From assembly GCA_032158295.1 (NCBI GenBank), contig CM063247.1, forward strand, positions 13,064,399-13,128,398: 64,000 bases of DNA. The letters run 5' to 3'. The notes under the pieces were generated by a model that ran no database searches, was not told the DNA's origin, and was given only the letters and a program-made list of their open reading frames with translations. This DNA comes from Pycnopodia helianthoides. Lineage: Eukaryota; Echinodermata; Asteroidea; Forcipulatida; Asteriidae. Numbering within the stretch: position 1 is the first letter of the stretch; each line of letters begins with the position of its first letter. Both the position numbers and the translations under genes were made by a program. Shown piece after piece: positions 36,991-48,925 of the stretch.

Positions 36991-39900
36991 TTTATTATAT
37001 TTCAATTTCCAAAAAAAAAAAAAACCTACAGGGTCTCGAACCCTGAACCTTTTTTCTTCAGAGTCAGGAGTCCTGCCACTGGACCACTGCTGCTCTTACA
37101 CTTTTGACTAGACTACGTTCGTGATTAAATTTCGAATTTAATTTTATTTTATTTATTTTCAATTTCCAAAATAAAAAAACTCCAGGGTCTCGAACCTGAA
37201 CCTTTTTCTTCAGAGTCAGGAGTCCTGCCCTGGACCACTGCTGCTCTTACACTTTTGACTAGACTACGTTCGGATTAAATTTCGAATTTAATTTTATTTT
37301 ATTTATTTTCAATTTCCAAAAAAAAAAAAAACGTCCAGGGTTCGAACCCTGAACCTTTTTCTTCAGAGTCAGGAGTTCTGCCACTGGACCACTGCTGCTC
37401 TTACACTTTTGACTAGACTACGTTCGGATTAAATTTCGAATTTAATTTTATTTTATTTATTTTCAATTTCCAAAATAAAAAAAAAAACTCCAGGGTCTCG
37501 AACCCTGAACCTTTTTCTTCAGAGTCAGGAGTTCCTGCCACTGGACCACTGCTGCTCTTACACTTTTGACTAGACTACGTTCGGATTAAATTTCGAATTT
37601 AATTTATTTTATTATTTTCAATTTCCAAAATAAAAAAAAAACCTCCAGGGTCTCGAACCCTGAACCTTTTTCTCAGAGTCAGGAGTCCTGCCACTGGACC
37701 ACTGCTGCTCTTACACTTTTGACTAGACTACGTTCGGATTAAATTTCGAATTTAATTTTATTTTATTTATTTTCAATTTCCAAAATAAAAAAAAAAACCT
37801 CCAGGGTCTCGAACCTGAACCTTTTTCTTCAGAGTCAGGAGTCCTGCCACTGGACCACTGCTGCTCTTACACTTTTGACTAGACTACGTTCGGATTAAAT
37901 TTCGAATTTTAATTTTTTTTTATTCATTTCAATTTCCAAAATAAAAAAAAACTCCAGGGTCTTCGAACCCTGAACCTTTTTCTTCAGAGTCAGGAGTTCT
38001 GCCCTGGACCACTGCTGCTCTTACACTTTTGACTAGACTACGTTCGGATTAAATTTCGAATTTAATTTTTTTTTATTTATTTTCAATTTCCAAAATAAAA
38101 AAAAAATCCAGGGTCTCGAACCCTGAACCTTTTTCTTCAGAGTCAGGAGTCCCGCCCCTGGACCACTGCTGCTCTTACACTTTTGACTAGACTACGTTCG
38201 GATTAAATTTCGAATTTAATTTTATTTTATTTATTTTCAATTTCCAAAATAAAAAAATAAAAACCTCCAGGGTCTCGAACCCTCAACCTTTTTCTTCAGA
38301 GTCAGGAGTCCTGCCACTGGACCAATGCTGCTCTTAAATTTTTGACTAGACTACGTTCTGGTTAAATTTCGAATTTAATGTGTTTTTTTTTCAATTTCCA
38401 AAATAAGAAACTCTACAGGGTCTCGAACCCCGAACCTTTTTCTTCAGAGTCAGGAGTCCTGCCACTGGACCACTGCTGCTCTTACTCCTTTGACTAGACT
38501 ACATTCTGGTTAAATTTCAAAATTAATTGAATTTGTTTTCAATTTCCAAAATAAGAAACCCTACAGGGTCTCGAACCCTCAAACTTTTTCTTCAGAGTCA
38601 GGAGTCCTGCCACTGGACCACTGCTGCTCTTACACTTTTGACTAGACTACGTTCGGATTAAATTTCGAATTTAATTTTTGTTTTTTATCATTTTCAATTT
38701 CCAAAATAAAAAAAAACCGTCCAGGGTTTCGAACCCTGAACCTTTTTCTTCAGAGTCAGGAGTTCTGCCCCTGGACCACTGCTGCTCTTACACTTTTGAC
38801 TAGACTACGTTCGGATTAAACTTCGAATTTAATTTTATTTTATTTATTTTCAATTTCCAAAATAATAAAAAAAAAACGGCAGGGTCTCGAACCCTGAACC
38901 TTTTTCTTCAGAGTCAGGAGTTCTGCCACTGGACCACTGCTGCTCTTTCACTTTTGACTAGACTACGTTCGGATTAAATTTCGATTTTAATTTTATTTTA
39001 TTTATTTTCAATTTCCAAAACAAAAACAAAAAACCTCCAGGGTTTCTAACCCTGAACCTTTTTCTTCAGAGTCAGGAGTCCTGCCCCTGGACCACTGCTG
39101 CTCTTACACTTTTGACTAGACTACGTTCGGATTAAACTTCGAATTTAATTTAATTTTATTTATTTTCAATTTCCAAAATAAAAAAAAAAAACGGCAGGGT
39201 CTCGAACCCTGAACCTTTTTCTTCAGAGTCAGGAGTTCTGCCACTGGACCACTGCTGCTCTTTCACTTTTGACTAGACTACGTTCGGATTAAATTTCGAT
39301 TTTAATTTTATTTTATTTATTTTCAATTTCCAAAACAAAAACAAAAAACCTCCAGGGTTTCTAACCCTGAACCTTTTTCTTCAGAGTCAGGAGTCCTGCC
39401 ACTGGACCACTGATGCTCTTACACTTTTGAATTGACTACGTTCGGATTAAATTTCGAATTTAATTTTATTTTATTCATTTTCAATTTCCAAAATAATAAA
39501 AAAAAACTCCAGGGTCTCGAACCCTGAACCTTTTTCTTCAGAGTCAGGAGTCCTGCCACTGGACCACTGCTGCTCTTACACTTTTGACTAGACTACGTTC
39601 GGATTAAATTTCGAATTTAATTTTATTTTATTTATTTTCAAATTCCAAAATAAAAAAAAACTCTACAGGGTCTCGAACTCTGAACCTTTTTCTTCAGAGT
39701 CATGAGTACTGCCACTGGACCACTGCTGCTCTTACACTTTTGAATTGACTACGTTCGGATTAAATTTCGAATTTAATTTTATTTTATTTATTTTCAATTT
39801 CCAAATAAAAAAAATAAAAACCTCCAGGGTCTCGAACCCCGAACCTTTTTCTTCAGAGTCAGGAGTCCTGCCACTGGACCAATGCTGCTCTTAAATTTTT

Positions 39901-41790
39901 GACTAGACTACGTTCTGGTTAAATTTCAAATTTAATGTTATTTTTTTTCAATTTCCAAAATAAGAAACTCTACAGGGTCTCGAACCCTGAACCTTTTTCT
40001 TCAGAGTCAGGAGTCCTGCCACTGGACCACTGCTGCTCTTACTCCTTTGACTAGACTACATTCTAGTTAAATTTCAAAATTAATTGAATTTGTTTTCAAT
40101 TTCCAAAATAAGAAACCCTACAGGGTCTCGAACCCTCAATCTTTTTCTTCAGAGTCAGGAGTCCTGCCACTGGACCACTGCTGCTCTTACACTTTTGAAT
40201 TGACTACGTTCGGATTAAATTTCGAATTTAATTTTATTTTTATTTATTTTCAATTTCCAAAATAAAAAAAAAAAAACCTCCAGGGTCTCGAACCCTGAAC
40301 CTTTTTCTTCAGAGTCAGGAGTCCTGCCACTGGACCAATGCTGCTCTTAAATTTTTGACTAGACTACGTTCTGGTTAAATTTCAAATTTAATGTTATTTT
40401 TTTTCAATTTCCAAAATAAGAAACTCTACAGGGTCTCGAACCCTGAACCTTTTTCTTCAGAGTCAGGAGTCCTGCCACTGGACCACTGCTGCTCTTACTC
40501 CTTTGACTAGACTACATTCTGGTTAAATTTCAAAATTAATTGAATTTGTTTTCAATTTCCAAAATAAGAAACCCTACAGGGTCTCGAACCCTCAATCTTT
40601 TTCTTCAGAGTCAGGAGTCCTGCCACTGGACCACTGCTGCTCTTACACTTTTGACTAGACTACGTTCGGATTAAATTTCGAATTTAATTTTTGTTTTATT
40701 TCATTTGAAATTTCCAAAATAAAAAAAACCGTCCAGGGTTTCGAACCCTGAACCTTTTTCTTCAGAGTCAGGAGTTCTGCCCCTGGACCACTGCTGCTCT
40801 TACACTTTTGACTAGACTACGTTCGGATTAAACTTCGAATTTAATTTTATTTTATTTATTTTCAATTTCCAAAATAATATAAAAAAACGGCAGGGTCTCG
40901 AACCCTGAACCTTTTTCTTCAGAGTCAGGAGTTCTGCCACTGGACCACTGCTGCTCTTTCACTTTTGACTAGACTACGTTCGGATTAAATTTCGATTTTA
41001 ATTTTATTTTATTTATTTTCAATTTCCAAAACAAAAACAAAAAACCTCCAGGGTTTCTAACCCTGAACCTTTTTCTTCAGAGTCAGGAGTCCTGCCCCTG
41101 GACCACTGCTGCTTACACTTTTGACTAGACTACGTTCGGATTAAACTTCGAATTTAATTTTATTTTATTTATTTTCAATTTCCAAAATAATAAAAAAAAA
41201 CCGGCAGGGTCTCGAACCCTGAACCTTTTTCTTCAGAGTCAGGAGTTCTGCCACTTGACCACTGCTGCTCTTTCACTTTTGACTAGACTAACGTTCGGAT
41301 TAAATTTCGATTTTAATTTTATTTTATTTATTTTCAATTTCCAAAACAAAAACAAAAAACCTCCAGGGTTTCTAACCCTGAACCTTTTTCTTCAGAGTCA
41401 GGAGTCCTGCCACTGGACCACTGATGCTCTTACACTTTTGAATTGACTACGTTCGGATTAAATTTCGAATTTAATTTTATTTTATTCATTTTCAATTTCC
41501 AAAATAAAAAAAAAAACTCCAGGGTCTCGAACACTGAACCTTTTTCTTCAGAGTCAGGAGTCGTGCCACTGGACCACTGCTGCTCTTACACTTTTGACTA
41601 GACTACGTTCGGATTAAATTTCGAATTTAATTGAATTTGTTTTCAATTTCCAAAATAAGAAACCCTACAGGGTCTCGAACCCTCAAACTTTTTTTTCAGA
41701 GTCAGGAGTTCTGCCACTGGACACTGATGCTCTTACACTTTTGATTAGACTACGCTCAGGTTAAATTTCAAATTTAAATTATTTTTAAAA
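36991..41790 (-). repeat. tRNA-like satellite array, right block (about 31 monomers)
   Basis: Clean monomers of about 150-158 bp. Variants recur in order: a 'cggcagggtctcg' type, a 'gggtttctaaccc' type, an 'aaatttttgactagactacgttctgg' type and an 'actcctttgactagactacattct' type. The same series appears twice, offset by about 2,013 bp (for example 38,324 and 40,337; 38,481 and 40,494; 38,719 and 40,731), which is about 13 monomers. A further 456-bp (three-monomer) duplication separates 39,881 and 40,337. The array ends in diverged sequence near 41,745-41,790. Confidence 0.9.
39503..39573 (-). other. Representative tRNA-Gln(CTG)-like body of one satellite monomer
   Basis: Read on the minus strand, this 71-nt segment has canonical tRNA spacing throughout. 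T8 begins the A box TGGTCCAGTGG. The D stem is GTCC/GGAC with loop AGTGGCA. The 7-nt anticodon loop CTCTGAA has T33 and CTG at 34-36, and a 5-nt variable region follows. The T stem is CAGGG/CCCTG with loop TTCGAGA, and the B box is GGTTCGAGACC. The anticodon stem (CCTGA/GAAAA) and acceptor ends (GCAGCAG/GAGTTTT) do not pair, so it is not a working tRNA. A run of T follows directly, as a Pol III terminator would. It resembles a tRNA-derived SINE head arranged in tandem. Confidence 0.75.
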
Positions 41791-43826
41791 GTCTATCACA
41801 CCTTAATAAATGTTATTTGTATTTTACAAGACTTTGAATATAATGATATGATGCCAACATTCGATATACTTTTCAGGTTAAACAAACACCCAAAGTTTAA
41901 ACACGTCAATAAATTAGTTTCTCTAAGATGAAATTAACAACTCTAAATTCCTTTCTTCAAGATAAATTCCAAACTTTAAATTATTTTTCCTCAAAATGAA
42001 TTCACAAACTTAAGTTTTTTTCTGTATTACTGAGGAATTTCCTTAAGCCAGAACAACGGTACTTAAACGTCCGAGTTTCAACCGAAACCGCTAGCATTAC
42101 TCCTCAACATTTTAGACATGAGAGTTTATCAGAACAACTACGAGTTCTTTCTCTTGTCTTTCCAATAAAATAAAATGAACTAAATACGAATCTCTCAGGA
42201 GATATGTATGGTTCCGAGTTTCAACCGAAACCACTCAAAATTCTCTGTTAACTATAACATTCTCAAAACTTCATTATCTCAATTATTATATAAATCTAAA
42301 CAATTAACATATTTTTAACCAATGTATGTGGTTCTACACCCAAATCAAATGTTACATTGGTCTGACTCCAAAGTACCAATCTACAATTACATATAGTTGA
42401 TAATCACTAAGCTTTTCCTCCATCAAAAATAACGACTTGCGTTTCGTTTTAATGGTTTCTGGACGGCATATTCTCCATTTGTAACCTCTTTAAAGTTCAA
42501 ACATCGGGTAGGAGTAGGGTCAATTCACAAAGAGATGTTTAGGTGTTCTTGCCCTCATACCAGCCTCTAGCCCGGAATTAGTGACATCTGTAAAATTAAT
42601 ACATCAAACACATTTACCCCATAACACATACATTAATCAAAGGCTGCACAGTACATTTTCCGATCAAAATCTTCAAGTATTCAAAAGATAAAATGTCATC
42701 TTGAATTGTGTATTTAGAAATCTTAAATAAAATTTACAATAAAAGGTACAACTTACGGCTAGATATTCTTTTTTTCTTTTACAACTAGAACGTTGTCTGC
42801 TTGCTATAACAATTTGGTTGTCGAACTTAAAAATATTCAACGCAGTGTTGGTTTAACACCCAGCTCAAAATCGTTATCTGCTCAAAGGTTCTGTATGTGC
42901 AACCTTCCTGCTGGCAGATTCTGCATAAAGTGACTAGGATCGGACCGCACCCCCAACTTAAGCTTGCCAAACATTCCAAGATTCTCTAACCATGACACTT
43001 AACCCCGTGAACAATAGTCATGCACCATTACACACACTCCCTCAGTCACCTCATACATCTCTTTCCAAATAAGGAATTGCTCACTCAACTGAACTAGTCT
43101 GGCTATTTAATGCATAAATTAAATGACTATTCAGTGGGTCTAAAACTGCTAGCCAATCAGTGCGTGCACCTCTAAGCATACACTAAATGTACTGGTTTGA
43201 TAAATAAAGAAGGTATATCTACAAAATGAAAACTACTAGTAAGTACAACATACAATTCACTTGTGACAACCAGATCGATGTTCGATCGAGGCGAAGTCTG
43301 CCTTGATTGACGTCACAAAAGGGGATGGGCGGAGTCACCCCCGGAATAACTTTATATATTTATTTAACACATAAATCTTCACAAACAATTACAATGATAT
43401 CGCTTGCAAACCCCAAAACGAGGCACAGGAATATTTTCAGATGTTAAACTTTTGGTTTCGACCAGAGGACAAGGTCAAATGAAGCGGTTTTTTTTTTTCA
43501 TTTTTGGAAGCCCTCTTTAATGAAGTATAGATTGTAAAAATCCATTGCAAGGTTCATGAGTTGTAATTTTTTCAAATATTTACCTTAAAAAACAGAGCAT
43601 TCTTGTGACAAACTTCTGCGTGTATACAAAATCAAGATTCTAAATGTCTTTCCTCAAAGTCACTTTTCATCGTCGAAATTTTTTTCTTAAAAATTGCCAC
43701 TGAAAATGTACACGGTTTTCTTTTTCCTGTTTCCTGTTTATTTGTAAGTCGACCACAATGTTTGTAAATTGTAAGAGCAGATTAAATAAATTGACTTTTT
43801 GCTATGTCAAGGTACAAGGTCTTTTC
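41791..43826. other. Non-coding stretch after the satellite
   Basis: No exon or element was recognised. The words 'ccgagtttcaaccgaaaccgct' and 'ccgagtttcaaccgaaaccact' recur about 140 bp apart (42,080 and 42,213), suggesting a small old duplication. Confidence 0.4.
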
Positions 43827-44487
43827 TAGCCTTGATATCAAGGCTGTGTAGACAAGTACTCTAGCTAAAACCATAGAGCAAGGGTACTAAAACCTCAGCC
43901 GCCCGAATGCGATACAACCCCAGTCCCCCGACTGACTCTAAAAAAAATAGCACACCGCGCTCTCACCATGCACACACACACACAGCGCCTCTATGATGTA
44001 ATGTACGCAGCCCCACACACACACCGCTATTCCACACACCGCTATCGCCCACAATCCTAGCCCGTGAGCCGTCAGGCTGACAGCCTTGACGATCTTGTAA
44101 ACCGAGTGTCTTATGTGTTTCATTGTTTTTCTTCGCAAATCCGTGGAAAATGGGGGGGGGGGGGGGGTGAGTGGATATGCAAAGAGCGCACTCATTACCA
44201 TAACCGCAAGACCCGGAAGTGTACAAGATCGTCAAGGCTGTGAGCCTGACTGACGGCTCACGGGCTAGGATTGTGGGCGATAGCGGTGTGTGGAATAGCG
44301 GTGTGTGTGGGACTGTGGAGCGTTTGTGTGCTTCCTTGGGTGAGAGCATGGTGTGGTGTTTAAAGACAGTTAGGGGATCGGAACAGGAGTTGCATTGCAT
44401 TCGGGCATCGCATTCGTGCGGCTGTGGTTATGCACATGTTTAGCTTTATAGTAAGCAAACTATTACACAGCCTTGCAATCAAGGCTA
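43827..44487. mobile_element. TAGCC foldback element with 9-bp target duplication (MULE-like)
   Basis: The 661-bp element begins TAGCCTTGATATCAAGGCTG and ends with the inverted equivalent ...CAGCCTTGCAATCAAGGCTA. GGTCTTTTC lies on both sides (43,818-43,826 and 44,488-44,496), a 9-bp duplication as expected for Mutator-like elements. The long arms include 'ggctcacgggctagg' and 'attgtgggcgatagcgg' and their complements, around a short centre with a G16-type run. The open frames here are the two arms read through and are not genes. Confidence 0.8.
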
Positions 44488-44496
44488 GGTCTTTTC

Positions 44497-45908
44497 CTGC
44501 TCAGTAAACTAAACCTATTTCCCCCGGAAACTTCTTTCCCTTTTTAAGAAATATGGTTTTCGTTCATTGCACTACAGTTACCGACAAGTTTAAAGCCAAA
44601 TTATGCATCGCAAACAAATTTGTTTTCTTTGATTGATATGCACACATATGAAATGCCAAAGTCTAAGACAAAAAATATATCATCAAATATTATATCCATA
44701 CGTTTTTTAGGTTTCCCCTGAAAAATGTGGATCAACGATCTTATGTGGGGGGTACCGTACCAAAAGAAACGATTTTCAAGAAGTGCAAAACACAGTTAGT
44801 TGATGTAGCACCAGATGTAATTTTGTACTGCTGGAAAGCATTTACTTACCACAATGACGGACTTGTTAATTATTATTATTATTATTATTATTATTATCGT
44901 GGGCTCCGTGTGCATAAGTCACTCCCTGCTGTGTAAAACATGAGTTATGGGCTATTAATTAGTTCATGCAATGAGAAATACCACGGCCATCGGGAGGCTG
45001 TTTTTTCTATTGATTATTTAACAGGTCTATTCATTCATCAGGGACGTGGTCTTGAATTTGGCCCGATTGGACGGGGTTGCTCAGCGTGAGCGTTAGTCAT
45101 ATGTTTCTCCCGCTTTAATTCCTTCGGCAGATAGGTGTATTTCAGCGCGGGCTATAGCTGAGGAATTACATACGCATGACAGTGCACTCAAGCAATAGTG
45201 CATGTGCATACCAAAATAATGTATACATTTTATTCAATTCAATTAAAATTTAAACTTGCATTTATTTTTATCCTAAATTTAAAAAGTAAATCCTGAGAAA
45301 TTAAACGGAATTATGAACAACATGTTAGGAGCAAAAATAATGTTGGTGGGGATGCGTCTTCTAGAAGCATTGGCTTGTGGTGAGATGCCTTGGACGGACT
45401 CACACAGAACAAAAACAAGACTACAAGAACACACAGACAGTGGGATCAAGACAAAACCTAAACGTGAACACTTTACAAATAAGCTAGATAGGTATGCAGA
45501 GAGAAAAATAAAGATAAATTGCTGAGAAAATGAGAAGCAAACAATATGTCATTTTTAATATCGAGAAATTTGAGCTCTTTTAGGCCAAATAAAAAACATC
45601 TTTCTTTTTTTTTTTAAGGATGAATTTTTACGATCTCTGACCGAAAAGTTTAATTCTAAAATATATGATCGTATTTTTTGAATTACGCACACCAAAAAAA
45701 CACTCAGAAAAAAGCTAGCGTACATCTTGAAAAAAAAGCCCGCACGGCGATTTTTCTTTCGTGCCACACACGCTAACTACAGGTTACAATAAAACGTTCT
45801 GATTGGTCCGTTTTTGCATAGTTCTTGCATTTAAATGAGGTCAACTAAGAAAAGAGTTGTTACTATACTGGTGGTACACGGCGCTAGACCTACATACAGT
45901 GACCGACA
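44497..45908. other. Non-coding stretch with a (TTA)n microsatellite
   Basis: A (ATT)n tract of about 28 bp lies at 44,870-44,897. Nothing else was recognised; the open frames are short, low-complexity and unsupported. Confidence 0.45.
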
Positions 45909-45923
45909 TGCATAATGCATTAA

Positions 45924-46292
45924 AGCCACTGGACACGTTTGGTAATTGTCAAAGACCAGTATTCTCAGTTGGTGTATCCCAACGAATGCATAAAGTAACA
46001 AACCTGTGAACATTTTGGGCTCAATTGGTCATCGAATTTGCAAGAGAATAATGAAAGAAAAAAAAACATCCTTGTTGCATTACTTTGTGTGCTTTCAGAT
46101 GCATAATAAAAGGTTTCAGCTGAAGTCTTTTATATTTTGAGTGAGAAATTACCTCTTTCAAAAACAACGTTACTTCAGAGGGAGCCGTTTCTCACAATGT
46201 TTTATATTATCAACAGCTCTCCATTGCTCGTTACCAATTAAGTTTTTATTCTAACAACTATTTTGAGTAGTTACCAATAGTGTCCAGTGCCT
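45924..46292. mobile_element. TTAA-flanked non-autonomous DNA element, family A, copy 2
   Basis: The 369-bp element is bounded by TTAA at 45,920-45,923 and 46,293-46,296. Its terminal inverted repeats are AAGCCACTGGACACGTTTGG and AGGCACTGGACACTATTGGT. It has the same body as 696-1,047. Outside each TTAA the flank reads TGCATAATGCA in mirror orientation, so either the target was palindromic or the ends extend past the TTAA. Confidence 0.85.
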
Positions 46293-46311
46293 TTAATGCA
46301 TAATGCATTAG

Positions 46312-47127
46312 AACTCTTTACATGTGGCCCCTTTAGTTAGCATTCAACATGGATGTAGGAGCAACAGTGACATCCGCCTGGTTTGTCGCATGCGGTGCGT
46401 GCAGTGTTAATAGCGGCACTTGGTACAATGTGTGCGCTATCGGTGTCGCTAAGGTTAATCGGTGATAATAAAAATAGAGACAAAAGTTTTAAGAAAACTC
46501 CACTGATATATATATTTTTTATTTTTTTTTTTGTATGTACCAATTTCTTTTGTTCATGTATCATACAATAGCTGTCACTATATCACGGAGATAACATTGT
46601 CCAATTAATTCCGAAGTGGATGTCAAAGTTGTTTTTGAGTCATGTAAACGAACAAAACTTAATGCAAACACTGTCGAAAGAACAATTTTACGAATCACAA
46701 GTCATGTAGTTTTCCCCTTTAATTATATAGGCATGTGTCAGTAGGTATTGCCCCCATACACTGTCATTTGAAGGTTGCTAAACATAAACACACAACAAAA
46801 ATTATTCAAATCCCCCAGTGACCAGCCCGGTTGACCACAGCTCCAGGAAATTATGTCATTTTCACTCTGATTCTCTCACACACCTACGACCGTGTAACTT
46901 TCGCTCGCACCCATTGCCAACCAAAGATGAGCCCGAGTGAGTAGTACACGTTATACACTGCCATCGATCCACACACACACATACATACATACATGTACAT
47001 ACTTCTCCGAAATAGTTAAAACATTACTATCATGCATACAGTGACCTACATACATTAGCATTCTTTGTGGTCCCTTAGATAGCATTTGTTTACTCATGGA
47101 GGAAGGGCGAGGAGCAACAATGACATA
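46312..47127. other. Non-coding stretch, nothing recognised
   Basis: Only low-complexity AT runs and (ACAC)/(ACAT) repeats near 46,969-47,000 stand out. It lies directly upstream of the MULE-like gene remnant and could hold its earlier exons, but I see none. Confidence 0.35.
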
Positions 47128-48460
47128 TGCCACTTCGAAAGTTGACAATGCTACATCTGTGATGTTCACCTGCCTCAATACCCAACAGAAGTAGTGTTGA
47201 GGTACACCCACGACCACACTGTATTCTGTGCCGATGCTCTGGAATTTAGAGATGTCTCGCAGAAGGCAGCAGCATCTCTATAATCCCTTTCAAAAAGGAA
47301 ATAATGGCCCAACTGCTGCTGTGGAGATGCTGAAGTATGAGCTTCAGATGAAGCATGGAGACGACTATCCAGTTTATGCAGCAGACAGGTCGATTTGCCC
47401 TGATATTCAGTATATGCGTACAGGTAAGAAAACTTAACAGTTTTTTTCCTGGCACACAATGTCAACACAGATTGTAACAAATGTTGATTTGTGTACTATT
47501 TAGGCATGTATGCAATCATGGGAAATAAAACACTTACCCCGAACGGATAAAGCAAGTAGTTCACTTGCTGTCATAAAAACTATTTGAATTCACAAAGTAT
47601 AATTTTTAAAAGTTTATAGTAGGCCCTACGTATGAATGTATCAAATGAGCTTGTACCTCAAAGAAAGCGAAGTCTGTGGCTAATTTTGTCACTACATCTT
47701 GATGCATGTAATGTTTCTGTTTAAAATGTATAAATGTATGGAAATGTGTCATTTTCTGAGTTAATGTTTATGTTTTGTTAAATTCATAATTATACCATAG
47801 TTTGCATCGTTGTTTCACATTATTGTACAGGAAGGTGTTGAAGCAAGACTATGGTGAAGCATCTGGAGAGGAAATGGTTGCCAGCTTGCAGGACTACACC
47901 AACCAGTACATTGCAGAGATGGGTAGCACCTGCATGGCAACAGAGTTTCAAAACAACCAGCTAGCTGTGGCCATTTGTACCCCCTAATGCAGCAAGTAAA
48001 TGAACACCTAAAACACGAAGGATAAGCATGGCTGTAGTGTGTTTTTGCTTCTTACTCATATAGCTGTGTAACTGATGCCTCAGAGTCTGAGGCATCAGTT
48101 ACAGCTGCGCTGAAGCTGTACCTCAGCATCCTGCCCGAGCAGTGCTTTGGTGGAAGAGGTCGGCAAGGCACACAGATTTTCATGACAGATGATCGCACTG
48201 CTGAAAACAATGCATTTCGTAGTATTTTCCCCAATGCTATTTGTATGCTATGTGCATTTCATGTTTTGCAGGCGACTTGGAGATGGTTATGAGATAACAC
48301 AAATCTGAAACCCCCCAAATTACCGTACCAACCATCTTGTTCATTTGAAAAGGGTCCTCTGGGCAGATACCTCAGCAAAAATGGAAATTGTTTACCAAGA
48401 CAGCCTACAGTTTTATTTGATAACTTACATATTAGCAAATTAGCAGACATTGTATTTGGT
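47128..48460 (+). pseudogene. MULE-transposase-like gene remnant, three exon-like blocks
   Basis: Block 1 (about 47,160-47,423) reads LPQYPTEVVLRYTHDHTVF then ALEFRDVSQKAAASL. It shifts frame near 47,280 and continues LYNPFQKGNNGPTAAVEML and YAADRSICPDIQYMR to the donor gtaaga. Block 2 (about 47,831-47,995) reads KVLKQDYGEASGEEMVASL and LAVAICTP, then an in-frame TAA before the donor. Block 3 (48,064 on, acceptor ttcttactcatatag) reads LPEQCFGGRGRQG, IFMTDDRTAENNAF, MLCAFHVLQATWRWL, then stop. MTDD...E, LC.FHV.QA.WRWL and the HNH-like start recall MULE-derived proteins common in fish and invertebrates. It is broken by one frameshift and two stops, and no complete catalytic set is present. Confidence 0.65.
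48062..48105. repeat. Perfect short palindrome inside a coding block
   Basis: AACTGATGCCTCAGA, a single G, then its exact complement TCTGAGGCATCAGTT. The pairing extends outward with AGCTGT/ACAGCT and one bulge. It starts at the splice acceptor of block 3 and reads in frame TDASESEASVT. It may be chance, a foldback copying event or a young hairpin. Confidence 0.7.
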
Positions 48461-48565
48461 TTCGTAGTTCATATCGGCTTATCACAATTGTTTGTGATTA
48501 GCACACATTAAATAAGCAAAATAATTGCAGTAGTAAAAAAAAAAAAAAAAAAAAAAAAAAGAAAT

Positions 48566-48918
48566 CCGCGGTGTAGCCGCCCCCCGACAAATTTCAGTGC
48601 CCCCAGGTGCCCCCCCCCCCCCACACGAAAAAAATTGCGATATTGCTCACCAAAAAAAATAAAAAAAAAAGAAAAGGGGAAAACAAGGAAAATGCGTGTT
48701 TGTATAACATGATGTAGTGAACGATCGCGATCGGGATTACTACCTCAGCAACAAAATGCCAAGAATATCAAGAGGATGGTGGCCCCCTGCAGCGTCCCCC
48801 TCCCAAAATAAAAGAATGACAGACCCATTCTCCTGTCGTCTCCCCCCCCAACTTGAAAGCAATACCCCATGTGCCCCCCCCCCCCGCCCCCACCGAACAA
48901 TCTTGGCTACGCCGCTGT
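48566..48918. mobile_element. hAT-like non-autonomous element, 353 bp
   Basis: The left end is CCGCGGTGTAGCC and the right end, inverted, is ACAGCGGCGTAGCC. AAGAAAT lies on both sides (48,559-48,565 and 48,919-48,925). Ends and composition (long C runs) resemble the element at 10,155-10,633. A poly-A run of about 26 bp abuts the left end (about 48,535-48,560). No coding capacity. Confidence 0.6.
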
Positions 48919-48925
48919 AAGAAAT

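Noticed and set aside
39503..39573. Calling the monomer a functional tRNA-Gln gene
   Set aside because: Anticodon and acceptor stems do not pair, so a working tRNA is unlikely; annotated as tRNA-like instead.
26999..41790. CRISPR array
   Set aside because: Regular spacing comes from whole-monomer tandem repetition without unique spacers; the context is eukaryotic.
43938..44443. Cys/Val-rich frames of up to 145 codons on both strands
   Set aside because: They are the two arms of the foldback element read in opposite directions.
45313..45525. 70-codon basic frame
   Set aside because: Composition is low complexity and Lys-rich with no homologue recognised and no splice context.
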